DNA of 64,000 nt, from assembly GCA_964459305.1 (NCBI GenBank), contig CAYWNA010000003.1:1-64000 (forward strand), read 5' to 3'. Below are positions 35,655 to 44,435 of this stretch, piece after piece. A program made the translations under genes and the position numbers. The notes below the pieces were generated by a model, which saw nothing but the letters and a program-made list of their open reading frames with translations, was not told where the DNA came from and searched no databases. The number at the start of each line of letters is the position of its first letter. Position 1 is the stretch's first letter. Source of the DNA: CAYWNA01 sp964459305. GTDB lineage: Bacteria > Planctomycetota > Planctomycetia > Pirellulales > Pirellulaceae.

Positions 35655-35899
35655 ACTCTGAAACAATCGCATTGGTTGTCTTGAGGCCCCGTCGTGCCCC
35701 ATCACTTCGTCAGTCTCAGGATTATATGTCAGCCACTCTCCCATGCAAGGGCAGATGCCCGGCACTGCGAAATAAACGACACAAACCGCTGTCTCACCAT
35801 GGCTTAGGCGTTGCGATCCCGTACCGGCCGGGATAGACTAGCAGTCTAGTGACGGATCGGATAGATCGCACTCTCCGGGCATATCGTACGGGGCACCTG

Positions 35900-36466
35900 A
35901 TGGACGCGAAACTGGTCGTGGTAGGCGGCGAAGCGAAGCCTGCAGAAATTGAACTGAAATTGCCCGCTGTTCTTGGACGCGGTCGCGAGGCCACTTTGTC
36001 TCTGCGACATGCGCTCGTCAGCCGAAACCACTGCGAAATCTTCGAATCGGACGGCTATTTGGTTGTTCGTGACATGGGATCGCTGAACGGCACGTTCGTC
36101 AACAATCAACAAATCACCGAGGCAGTGCTGCCCCCGGGGCACCTCTTGACCGTCGGGACCGTTACGTTTCGAGCGGTCTATGAACTGCCAGAAGGAGCCG
36201 CCGAGCCGCCACCGACCGAATTGGGTGAAACCGCCGAGCCAGCGCCGGAAGATGGAGGTGTTCTCGAGGTGGAGGAAGTCGAGGAAGTGGAAGATTTCGG
36301 CGATTTTGAGGTCGTGGAGGTCCAAGGGAAAGGTACGGCGACCGAGTTTGCTGAATTCGACCTTGCCGAGCCTGCCGAAGCTGAAGACGCCCTAACCGAA
36401 CCAGCCCCGGGTACCCCGACAACCAAAGACGAGGACGATCTGCTCACGTTTGCCGACGAGGACTAA
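35900..36466 (+). CDS. FHA-domain protein with acidic tail
   Basis: A 188-residue cytoplasmic protein. A forkhead-associated domain occupies about residues 1-95, with the phosphothreonine-binding residues visible in VLGRGREATLSL, HALVSRNHCEIF and GSLNGTFVNNQQI. The remaining half is a low-complexity tail very rich in Glu, Pro and Val (EVEEVEEVEDFGDFEVVEVQ), probably disordered. FHA domains read Ser/Thr kinase output, and no kinase is in the window. ATG 35900 is preferred because it begins at the first FHA strand; the frame is open to 35849. Ribosome binding site is weak at both. Confidence 0.85.
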   Translation: MDAKLVVVGGEAKPAEIELKLPAVLGRGREATLSLRHALVSRNHCEIFESDGYLVVRDMGSLNGTFVNNQQITEAVLPPGHLLTVGTVTFRAVYELPEGAAEPPPTELGETAEPAPEDGGVLEVEEVEEVEDFGDFEVVEVQGKGTATEFAEFDLAEPAEAEDALTEPAPGTPTTKDEDDLLTFADED

Positions 36467-36542
36467 TCGGACGGCACAGCTTTCCGCAGGCCAGGGTTCC
36501 CAATCTGTCCAGATTGCCCATTCGCGCCCGAAAAAGTCGCAT

Positions 36543-37130
36543 TCATTCGCTGCTGCAGTCGGTCTGGCGACGCGTTGGTTCGGTCCCGTGAGCCGATGTG
36601 CCTTGATCCGACATGTCGATCAACCGCTCGTACAGATCGAACGACGACAGGCCATCATCCTCCATCAGATGCCGGATGAAATCGAATACGGCGTCGCTGT
36701 TCAGGCCCGTGTGTTCGAGTATCCTATCCCAGCGATTGTGGTGGATCACTTGGAACCACAGCCCGAATCCTGCGGGATCCGACGGCGCGGCGAGGAACCC
36801 CTGGCCCAAGATAATCAGTTGCCGATACGCATCCGGTTCGTCTAGGTCCCATTTGCGGACCCGTTCCTCCAAATAGGTCTGCAATGCGGCATCGGTTTCA
36901 AGCGACTTGACCTTCGCCATAGCCGTGGACAAGTTTGGCTCTTCGCGTCGGAAACGGTCTGCAACGCGGGCCGCCACGTAGAACTTGTCAATCCAATGAC
37001 CAACATCGTCGTAATGCACGCCGACCCGCTCCCAAAGCTCGATCATCTCACTGAGCTTGTGAGCATACGTCGCGGCTCCGGCCGCATTGTTCTCCGACGA
37101 TTCGGCATCACATGCCTTGTCATCCGGCAT
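36543..37130 (-). CDS. Protein of unknown function, mainly helical
   Basis: 195 residues, no signal peptide, predominantly helical (YAHKLSEMIELWERVGVHYD, VGHWIDKFYVAARVADRFRR, SSFDLYERLIDM) with an aromatic central segment (GFGLWFQVIHHNRWDRIL). AGGAG lies 6 bases upstream of ATG 37130, supporting real translation. No family was recognised. It converges on the FHA gene and diverges from the small gene at 37429; no operon partner. Confidence 0.65.
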   Translation of the reverse strand: MPDDKACDAESSENNAAGAATYAHKLSEMIELWERVGVHYDDVGHWIDKFYVAARVADRFRREEPNLSTAMAKVKSLETDAALQTYLEERVRKWDLDEPDAYRQLIILGQGFLAAPSDPAGFGLWFQVIHHNRWDRILEHTGLNSDAVFDFIRHLMEDDGLSSFDLYERLIDMSDQGTSAHGTEPTRRQTDCSSE

Positions 37131-37215
37131 CTGTCACTCCTACGGAAAAAGCGACAATTCGCCGCCGCGTTCCAACGGCTATTGCCCCCCAGCGTCCCCG
37201 TCGTGCAGGTTGGCC

Positions 37216-37246
37216 TTGCTTCACCTGACTTTCTGTTCAGTATACT
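37216..37246 (+). promoter_or_regulatory. Candidate sigma70-type promoter for the 37429 gene
   Basis: TATACT at 37241-37246 is a good -10 element. TTGCTT at 37216-37221 is a possible -35, but the 19-base spacer is long. It lies about 180 bases upstream of the start codon at 37429. Confidence 0.35.
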
Positions 37247-37428
37247 ACACCCACCCAGGCGAGCAATACAGCACCAAAGAGGGGAAAGTGAGCGATCCGA
37301 TCAGCGAGGGCTTCAACGAACTGTTCGCCTTCTCGGGATATCCTGCGATAATAGGTAGTAGACACGCTACCACACCCACCCTGCCGACTATCCCGCCTCG
37401 AAGTCCCACCGCCACAGGAGGAACTGCT

Positions 37429-37710
37429 ATGACGATGTTCCTGCTACACGATTCGCACCAGGACCGCTATAGGCAATTCGGCCATCCGTCCGGCGTGCTG
37501 ACATTTCGTAGCCGCGACTTGGCCGAGGACTTCCGATATCACGCCGGGAGACTCTTCGTCGAAGAAAAACGCTGGCGAGTCGTCGAATTGGACGAATCTG
37601 ACTTCTCGGTCCTGGTGACGGAGTGCAATCAGCAAGGCGACTACTACGAGAGAGTGTCGGACGACTCCTACAAGCTCCGCACTGCCGCAACGCCAATTGC
37701 CGCAGTCTGA
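37429..37710 (+). CDS. Small protein of unknown function
   Basis: 93 residues with a compact mixed composition (FGHPSGVLTFRSRDLAEDFR, LFVEEKRWRVVELDESDF) and no membrane segment or signal. AGGAGGA precedes ATG 37429 by 7 bases, a strong ribosome binding site. An alternative GTG start at 37288, also preceded by GAGGGG, would add 47 mostly Thr/Pro residues. No family was recognised. It converges on the FAD oxidoreductase gene. Confidence 0.6.
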   Translation: MTMFLLHDSHQDRYRQFGHPSGVLTFRSRDLAEDFRYHAGRLFVEEKRWRVVELDESDFSVLVTECNQQGDYYERVSDDSYKLRTAATPIAAV

Positions 37711-37756
37711 TCTCGTACATCTTGGAGCCCTTCAGCAACGAGCAATGTGATCCGCA

Positions 37757-39115
37757 TCAGGTTTCCAATTGCGCGCCATGCTGCTCGACAACGCGGCGAA
37801 CCTGCGCGTATTCGAGACTGCGCGGATCGCAGCCGTTCTGCACGCTCATGGCGGCCGCGATGCCGACGGCCTGGCCCATCATCGAGCATGTCGTACTGAC
37901 GCGGGCGGATGACAAAGCCAATTGATCGGCCGAGAAACAGCGTCCGGCCATCATCAGGTTGCGACCTTCCTTGGCTACCAGGCTCCTGAACGGGATCTGG
38001 TAGGGCGGCACCTGCATTTCGCTTTTCGTCAGAATGTAGGTACGCTTGTCGTCATCCGGCTTGTGGCCGTCCAGATAGAACGTGCCGCGGGCCACAGCGT
38101 CGTCAAAGTTGCGACCGGCACGCAGATCGTCGACCGTCAGCACATAGTCGCCGGCGATCCTGCATCCTTCGCGAATGCCGATGATGGGCGAGCAGTGGTC
38201 CAGCCGCCACGGCTTCTTCTCGACGCGCTGGTGGAAGTCCAAAACCTCCATCATGCGCCGACGGGCGCGGATCTCGGCCGCAGTGAGGCTTTCGGTATTC
38301 GTCGCGTCGAACATGGGAATCTTGATCTTCACCGCGTTACTGCGCGGGCCATCGGGCCAGATGCTGGTCATCGGCAGATCATCGCGCTCGCGAATCGGTT
38401 CGAACCAGCCGTCGGGCAATTGAGGTTGAGCATCATCGGGCGCGACATGACGCACGAAGTACATCATCGACATGGGCAACTGCAATCCGTCCTCGGGTCG
38501 TCCTTTCATGACCTCAAACCCAGCCGCCCGCGCCACGTCACCTTCGCCCGTGCAATCGATGAACTGCTTGGCTCGCACCGCTTCAGGCCCAGACTTGCCG
38601 CACACAATGCACTCGGTGATGCGCCCCTCCTGCTCGCGCACGTCAACAAAACGGGTGTGCAACAGCAGCTTGACGCCGCGTCGCAGCAGCAGTTCCTGGA
38701 GGACAATTGCCAGAATCTCGTAATGGAAGACGGGGCGTTCGGCTTCGATGGCATTGAACGTCCGCAGGTCGGCTAGTATTTGATCGAAGACTTCGCCTTG
38801 GCCCTGCAGTTGGCCGCAAAAATTGGCGACCCCGCCCGAAGTCAGATCGCCACCCGCGACAGCGAACCGTTCCACCAAGATCACCTTCGCCCCGGACCGC
38901 GCGGCGGCACAGGCAGCCGAAACTCCCGCGATGCCCCCGCCAATCACGGCAACATCGGCCTCATAGCGAACCGGCACTTTGCGAGTGTAGGCAACATGTT
39001 CGCCCGCATCTTGTTCGTCGTCACTCTCTTTGGTCTCGCCTGCCACGGCTCGCTGTCGAGTCAACCAACCCGCGGCGGTCGCGGCGGCAATGGAGAAAAA
39101 ACGCCGTCGTTTCAT
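37757..39115 (-). CDS. Exported FAD-dependent oxidoreductase
   Basis: A 452-residue protein with a twin-arginine-like/Sec leader (MKRRRFFSIAAATAAGWLTR), a Rossmann fold for FAD (DVAVIGGGIAGVSAACAAAR, then VILVERFAVAGGDLTSGG) and a C-terminal closing motif (RNLMMAGRCFSADQLAL, SMMGQAVGIAAAMSV). This is the FAD_oxidored family (PF12831), common in planctomycete gene sets for sugar or lignin-related oxidation, substrates unknown. AAGGAG lies 8 bases before ATG 39115. The gene for a polytopic membrane protein ends 12 bases upstream, so the two form an operon. Confidence 0.88.
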   Translation of the reverse strand: MKRRRFFSIAAATAAGWLTRQRAVAGETKESDDEQDAGEHVAYTRKVPVRYEADVAVIGGGIAGVSAACAAARSGAKVILVERFAVAGGDLTSGGVANFCGQLQGQGEVFDQILADLRTFNAIEAERPVFHYEILAIVLQELLLRRGVKLLLHTRFVDVREQEGRITECIVCGKSGPEAVRAKQFIDCTGEGDVARAAGFEVMKGRPEDGLQLPMSMMYFVRHVAPDDAQPQLPDGWFEPIRERDDLPMTSIWPDGPRSNAVKIKIPMFDATNTESLTAAEIRARRRMMEVLDFHQRVEKKPWRLDHCSPIIGIREGCRIAGDYVLTVDDLRAGRNFDDAVARGTFYLDGHKPDDDKRTYILTKSEMQVPPYQIPFRSLVAKEGRNLMMAGRCFSADQLALSSARVSTTCSMMGQAVGIAAAMSVQNGCDPRSLEYAQVRRVVEQHGAQLET

Positions 39116-39127
39116 GATTCTCGCTCC

Positions 39128-39958
39128 TTACACGGGACGATTGGTAAGATAGGCCCACGCCCAGTGAATGAGAAACAGAATAGGCCCGCCAAGGCCAACT
39201 ACTACTCCGGTCCAGTGCAGCCAGTCGCGCCGGACCACACGTCGCCAATCGAGAGTAGCGGCGACCAGTAGCCATACGAGAACGAGGATGGCAGCGAACC
39301 AGTGAAGTCCGAATTGAATAGAATAGACAGAATAGGCCGACATTGCACCAAGTATCGCACAGCCAGCCAAACCAAGTATACCCAGAGCCCCCTGGACGCC
39401 GTGGAGCATAAGGTTGGCCCAGAAATACGATCGCCAGTACTTGGTATCCTTCAGGTGGATGACAGCTAGGACAAGCAACAAGACTCCAGATGCGTTTACC
39501 ACAAACTGCTGAAGCAGAAACGTCAAGAACGCCGAGTCGTCAGAGGTCTCAAACCACCGAGCGCCGTGTATTGCGGCGTACCCAAGCCAAGAGACGACGC
39601 AAAGGACGCCCGTTGTCAGAAGCAACCAGTGACCGGGCTGGACAGGGAATACCGGTCCGTCCGTCAACCGCCTGTGCAAGAACAAAATCACGCTGCTCAG
39701 CGCCGCGCCGTACATCACACTGCTGGACACCTGCATCACAAGCAGGAACGCATGTTCGTGCGTCGGCATCTCCCAGGTATCCACGAGCGCACGATAAGCC
39801 GCCAGAATGATTGCGCTGCCCAGCGTCCACAGCATGACGTGGCCGATGCTCAACCGCGGCTGCAGTGGAGGCCCAATTGGATCTGCCCCCAGCGGCTTCG
39901 CGGTCTGAGCTGCACCGGCCGATGGCATAGCATCGGGAGATTGATCCATCTGCGACAC
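39128..39958 (-). CDS. Polytopic membrane protein of unknown function
   Basis: 276 residues with a 40-residue polar N-terminus and about seven transmembrane helices (VMLWTLGSAIILAAYRAL, SSVMYGAALSSVILFL, WLLLTTGVLCVVSWLGY, VVNASGVLLLVLAVIHL, LGILGLAGCAILGAMSA, WFAAILVLVWLLVAATL, WTGVVVGLGGPILFLIHW). No family was recognised. GTG 39958 is favoured by a GGGAGAG at 9 bases; ATG 39949 is the alternative. It sits 12 bases upstream of the exported FAD oxidoreductase and may anchor or supply electrons to it, which is speculation. Confidence 0.65.
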   Translation of the reverse strand: MSQMDQSPDAMPSAGAAQTAKPLGADPIGPPLQPRLSIGHVMLWTLGSAIILAAYRALVDTWEMPTHEHAFLLVMQVSSSVMYGAALSSVILFLHRRLTDGPVFPVQPGHWLLLTTGVLCVVSWLGYAAIHGARWFETSDDSAFLTFLLQQFVVNASGVLLLVLAVIHLKDTKYWRSYFWANLMLHGVQGALGILGLAGCAILGAMSAYSVYSIQFGLHWFAAILVLVWLLVAATLDWRRVVRRDWLHWTGVVVGLGGPILFLIHWAWAYLTNRPV

Positions 39959-40050
39959 GATTTTCTACTCTCCCTGGAGCTTGCTGGCGGCCGGGATAAC
40001 GGTAATGTCAGCCTGGATTATTCAACAAAATGCTGGCCGGGACAAGCAAA

Positions 40051-42774
40051 TCACTCATGGGTAATGTCGACAATCCGCAAGATGCCGGCGCGTATAGACA
40101 TCGTTACTGCGTTTTGCCGTAGAGCCAACCTTTCACCGCTGAGAATGTCAGTGCACTGAACGCCTTGGAGATGCTGAAGAACAACTCTGGCCTGGCGGTC
40201 AGCAGGGCGAATGTAACCGGGATCGATCAGAGTCACACGGACGTGCGTTGGGTCGAGACGCACGACCGTCCAAGCGACTTCGCCTTCGACACGTACGGGA
40301 AGACGAGCCGCGGAAGCTCGAAGTGCTGCCAGAGCAGACTCTTTGAAGTCGACGGCAGAGATCGCCTCGTCTTCGTCGCTGTAGAAGAACTCGCCGTCCG
40401 TGACGAGCATGCGCTGAAAGAAAGGAGATTCCTTAAGATTCGTGTCCGCGGGAATGCTGGCGATCAATCCGTAAGGATTCGTCGGCAGAAAGTTGAGCAT
40501 CCGGTGCCGGCTGCCCATCGCATAGTTACTGAAGTCGAAGGTCGTTGTGGGAGCCCCACCCCAATAACAATCCATGCGGTCGAACACCGCCGCGGGTTGC
40601 CCGGGCTGATAATGGTTGATGTTGTGCCCATTCTTGCCGTGCTTCGAAAATCTGGCCGACGGCGTTTTCATCCCCAGGCAAGTGTCGGCCACAGATAGCA
40701 AGTCCTCGCGTTTCGGAATCGCGATCACACCTGTTTCCAGCATTCGATAGAAGGACGTCAATTCGCGCGGATCGCCCTGATACACGTTCACCAGGAACAT
40801 GTCCGAGCCCAAAGACGACCGGAGCGTTAGCGACCGAAGAAGGTGACTCAACCTCTGTTGCGAAGACCACTCCCAGAATCGCGAGAAGTTAGCATTGTCA
40901 GTCACGGCCCGCGCGGAAATGCGATCAAAGAAGCCACACATCCAGAGCCCCATACGGCCGGAGAGACTGATGGCCTGCGTCCGTCCGTTCGTTTCCTCCA
41001 TGCTCGGAACGAAGACATCATTGTTCTCGCCTCCCAGAAGCGTCTCGCGCCACAAATCAAGATAGCAGCTTGCGTTCCAGAAGATGTTCTTGTTGCGAAG
41101 AATCACTTTGGCCGTGCCGTGTTTTCTGCAGAGTTCCGCAATCGGAATGATGTGGGACCGAACGGCGTACTCCATGGCCGCATCGGTCCGTTCCATTTCC
41201 GGAAAGATGAGGGCCTTGGCCATTGTGGGAGCGGCATCGAGGACACCCTCGATGGTACTCAGCCGCATGTAGAAAGGATCGTTGCCATGTCCCGCCCAGA
41301 GGGCAAACGGTTCCCGGCGTTGCTCTCGTTCGTCGGCAAAGGCGACGATCTGCTCGGCCGTCAAATTGTACTTGTGCCGCGTTTCACGCTTCGTGTTCCA
41401 GGGAGGCGTCAAGATCTCTCGATCGAAGTCTTCCGTGAGAAGATTGAACTGCGCGAACTTCACGTGTTCGTAATCGTGCTGGCTCAGATAGAGGTTTCGG
41501 AGTTCTTCGGCCGATTTGCCCGTAATTACCAGCGCCTCTTTAGGCGGACGTTGGTACGCCGGTCGCTGGAATCGCTCGATTTGCCCCGCCAACCTAGCCA
41601 TATTCCGTTCGACTTCTGCGATTCTCCCCACAGGTTTCAAGTTTTGGAATGCAGATTCCCAACCGGGCTCGTCAAGGCGCAACGCATAAATGCCGTCGCC
41701 ACCCGATATACAGCTGCCCAGAAAGAGCGTCTGGGTATCAGGATCGAACTCGGCACAGGCATGCGAATAGGGGCCGGTTACGATCTTTTCAATCGACCCG
41801 TCCGGTCGATTGACAATCATCTGGTTTCCATACAGCCCGAAGATTCGTTCGTCGTCGGGTCGAAGGCCCGTCACATGCGTCAGCAGGTTCATGCGGTAGG
41901 GGCGCCCACGAATGCCCCTGGACGAGGCGGTGAGGACCTTCTCGCCGCGGTGGTCATACGCGTAAAACACTCCGCGTTTCTCGAAATGGTCCGTCAACAG
42001 GATTTCCTGTTTGCCATCCTGATTGATATCCATAGGCAGCATGCTGAATACGGCCACACGGTAGGCCAACCAAGGAACGTGAAACTTGGTGCCTTCCGTG
42101 GGGTTCTCCGTGGCAAGTCCGACCGGCTTCTCCCACGTCGGCGTCAAACCCGCGGGGTCGAACAATTGAAGAAAGAAGCGACTGCGATCGTTCTTTGCCG
42201 TCACGACGGCCGCATACTCCTTCCCATCCCCCAAAAAGTCGCCGCAACGAATGTGCCTCACCACGAAAGGTGATTCGAAGACGTCAAGCACATCGCCTTC
42301 GGCCGAAAGAGCATAGAGCTTCTTCTCGACGCCCCCGGTCAGAATCACCGTGCCCCGGCTCGTGTCGGTCGCGGCGCAGACTTGGATCAGTGGCGACTCG
42401 CGCGAGAACTGCCACTTCAACACGCCGGTGCGATCCAAAACATACAGCCCTCCGTCGGCCGAAGCGACCAGCGTCTCGTCGCATCCATCGCCATCAATGT
42501 CGGCTACGTCAAGGTCCAAAGGAAGCGAATTGCTGATCTGGTTTTTCCAGCAGAGATCACCATCGTGGGTAAAACACATCACCATTCCGTCCAGGGCCGC
42601 GGCGACCAGTACCCGCGACTCGTTCTGGTCAATGTGTGCGGAACGCAGGTGATATACCGTGTGCCCTCCGGTCGTGAACGCACGGATCGTTTCCCCGCCC
42701 GATGTTGTGCTACCGCAGTAGGCCAAGGCAGCAAACATGACTGCAGCAGTGGTGGTTTTATGAAGCCGCGACAT
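40051..42774 (-). CDS. Large exported protein with N-terminal beta-propeller, catalytic family unknown
   Basis: 907 residues. A signal peptide (TTAAVMFAALAYCG) is followed by an N-terminal propeller of FG-GAP/PQQ-like blades with calcium loops (DVADIDGDGCDETLVASADG, LPMDINQDGKQEILLTDH) to about residue 330. The C-terminal 550 residues resemble no family I can name. They include ALWAGHGNDPFYMRLSTIEG, KALIFPEMERTDAAMEYAV, CRKHGTAKVILRNKNIFWN and VNVYQGDPRELTSFYRML, and look like an alpha/beta or TIM-barrel domain, followed by beta strands (VAWTVVRLDPTHVRVTLIDP). Probably periplasmic or surface-bound. The ribosome binding site (AAGGA, 13 bases away) is poor. Transcribed alone. Confidence 0.75.
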   Translation of the reverse strand: MSRLHKTTTAAVMFAALAYCGSTTSGGETIRAFTTGGHTVYHLRSAHIDQNESRVLVAAALDGMVMCFTHDGDLCWKNQISNSLPLDLDVADIDGDGCDETLVASADGGLYVLDRTGVLKWQFSRESPLIQVCAATDTSRGTVILTGGVEKKLYALSAEGDVLDVFESPFVVRHIRCGDFLGDGKEYAAVVTAKNDRSRFFLQLFDPAGLTPTWEKPVGLATENPTEGTKFHVPWLAYRVAVFSMLPMDINQDGKQEILLTDHFEKRGVFYAYDHRGEKVLTASSRGIRGRPYRMNLLTHVTGLRPDDERIFGLYGNQMIVNRPDGSIEKIVTGPYSHACAEFDPDTQTLFLGSCISGGDGIYALRLDEPGWESAFQNLKPVGRIAEVERNMARLAGQIERFQRPAYQRPPKEALVITGKSAEELRNLYLSQHDYEHVKFAQFNLLTEDFDREILTPPWNTKRETRHKYNLTAEQIVAFADEREQRREPFALWAGHGNDPFYMRLSTIEGVLDAAPTMAKALIFPEMERTDAAMEYAVRSHIIPIAELCRKHGTAKVILRNKNIFWNASCYLDLWRETLLGGENNDVFVPSMEETNGRTQAISLSGRMGLWMCGFFDRISARAVTDNANFSRFWEWSSQQRLSHLLRSLTLRSSLGSDMFLVNVYQGDPRELTSFYRMLETGVIAIPKREDLLSVADTCLGMKTPSARFSKHGKNGHNINHYQPGQPAAVFDRMDCYWGGAPTTTFDFSNYAMGSRHRMLNFLPTNPYGLIASIPADTNLKESPFFQRMLVTDGEFFYSDEDEAISAVDFKESALAALRASAARLPVRVEGEVAWTVVRLDPTHVRVTLIDPGYIRPADRQARVVLQHLQGVQCTDILSGERLALRQNAVTMSIRAGILRIVDITHE

Positions 42775-42864
42775 GCTGTATTTCGTTTCCTTCGCGTATC
42801 TCGTGTTGCTTCCTCGGTCCTACGACCACTCGGAACGATCCGCGAGAATACATCCGTCTGGGCT

Positions 42865-43261
42865 CCAACGCAACTTCTCCTTGGCTCATGAAACGGCGCA
42901 GCCGGGCGCGGACGACAGCTGTGCATTCTTCGCCACACGTCTGAGAACAACCGCCGCAGATCTAAACGGTTTTCTGGAGCTTCGAACGGCTCCGGGCACT
43001 GTCGAAACGGTACTGATGCACGTTGTCTACACGCGGCGGGCATCGGGGCAAGCCCGGGTCTACGTAGACGGCGTGCATCGAGCCAATTCGGAGAGCCCTG
43101 GCGTCTTTTCGAGCTGGGGCGACGACTACCAATTCTACCTGGGAAACGAAGGCACCATGGATCGACCCTGGCTGGGCCACTATTACCTGGCAGCCATCTA
43201 CAACCGCGCCCTCGCAAACCAAGAGACTCTACAGAACTTCAAGGCATCTTTTGATGGATGA
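42865..43261 (+). pseudogene. LamG domain fragment
   Basis: The plus frame reads FATRLRTTAADLNG, LMHVVYTRRASGQARVYVDG, then LGHYYLAAIYNRAL and NFKASFDG. This is the second half of the LamG (concanavalin-like) domain that closes large planctomycete PSD1/DUF1553-type proteins. Its open frame begins inside the divergent 907-residue gene's start region with no ribosome binding site. Everything upstream of the domain is missing. A decayed end of a larger gene is the simplest reading. Confidence 0.65.
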
Positions 43262-43412
43262 GGGGCGAGCGAAATCATCCCAGATCGCACCCCAATGACG
43301 CCGGCATCACTCCGCTCAAAATAGCCGCCGGAAGCTACATTCTTTGTGTCCGACAGTGGGGGGCGCCAAAGTTGCTATAGCGTGAATATTGCGATCGTTC
43401 GGGTTTTGTCTC

Positions 43413-43464
43413 GGGAGGGCGACGCTCCTGCGGAGCCGCGACTCGGCAGGAGCCTCGCCCTCCC
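43413..43464. repeat. Long palindrome, GGGAGGGCGA type
   Basis: Arms 43413-43431 and 43446-43464 (GGGAGGGCGACGCTCCTGC) match at 18 of 19 positions around a 14-base loop. It lies in the 480-base gap 43262-43741, which otherwise contains no recognisable gene. Single copy in this window. Confidence 0.8.
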
Positions 43465-43741
43465 ACGTGGGCAGCCTTAACTCCACGGAAGAGAAATCGC
43501 CTGCTGTCCTTCCTGCGGATTACCGTGTCAAGGGCACATTTTCGACGCCCTAGTCCGACAGTACCTGGCCGGATTTCAGGAATTCTCCTCGCAGGTCGGC
43601 CTTTGAGACTGTCGATACTGAGCGTGAAGAACTGCCAGGAGGTTTTCGCCCTGCGATGCGCGAACTCCTTCCTTGCTCGCCACGACTCGACGCCGCCGGT
43701 GTGCCTCTTCTTGGGCACGTCCAGAAAGAGGTGAAGATCTG

Positions 43742-44242
43742 GTGAAACGGCAACTGCTGGCAACCTCGGCAGCTTCGTTCGGCGCTCTTGTGACGACAGC
43801 GTGCGCGCAGGCGCCGGCTCCCGCGCGGATGATCATACGGGCTCCGACCGTCGACGCTTGGCTGAAGCACGACGAAACGGATGGCGACCAGACATTCACT
43901 CCCCAGCGGTGGCAGGTACTGGCCACTGGTCAACGTGGCGCGACGGTAACCTTCGCGACCGGCCAGGCCTTCACGCACATGAAAGACAAGGCGTACAAGC
44001 GCGACGCAAAACTCGATTTGGCGATCGGTTCGTCGTCCTCGTCTGCCAGATGGCGAGTGGGCGTTGCGTCGGACCGGACGAAATATGCCGCGTCGGACGA
44101 AACGGCGATCGTACAAGCTGCATCCAGACGGGCCGGCTAGGCAAGGCTTGATCTCAATGTGACCTTCATCACCGAGGAAGCAGATAGTCTTGCAGAAGGC
44201 GATTACTCGCTGACCATCACCGGTACGCTGACCGCCAACTAA
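43742..44242 (+). pseudogene. Small exported protein interrupted by an in-frame TAG
   Basis: GTG 43742 opens a frame with signal peptide VKRQLLATSAASFGALVTTA and an Ala-x-Ala site (ACAQA). It runs 132 codons to TAG 44138-44140. The same frame then continues for 33 codons with protein-like sequence (LDLNVTFITEEADSLAEGDY, then SLTITGTLTAN) to TAA 44240. The continuation looks like the last strands of a beta-sandwich, so the full product would be about 165 residues. Either a recent nonsense mutation, a sequencing error, or stop-codon readthrough. Family not recognised. Confidence 0.6.
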
Positions 44243-44435
44243 CACGTCTCGCACTGTACCCAATTGCCAGCTCATTCTCAGGACTGCCGGTGAGGCGAAG
44301 CGGAATCCGCTTTGCATCAGTGGATGTATGAGCGGCATTCCGTTACTCTGGTGTCGGGTGGACACAACTCGCTTGTGCGACGACAAGCGCGGTCGTCACG
44401 TTCGCAACCAAACGAGTATTCGAAGGGGCCTTGAC

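Noticed and set aside
40843..42273. 476-codon plus-strand frame opposite the 907-residue protein
   Set aside because: No start signal or domain; the opposite strand carries a signal peptide and calcium-loop propeller blades.
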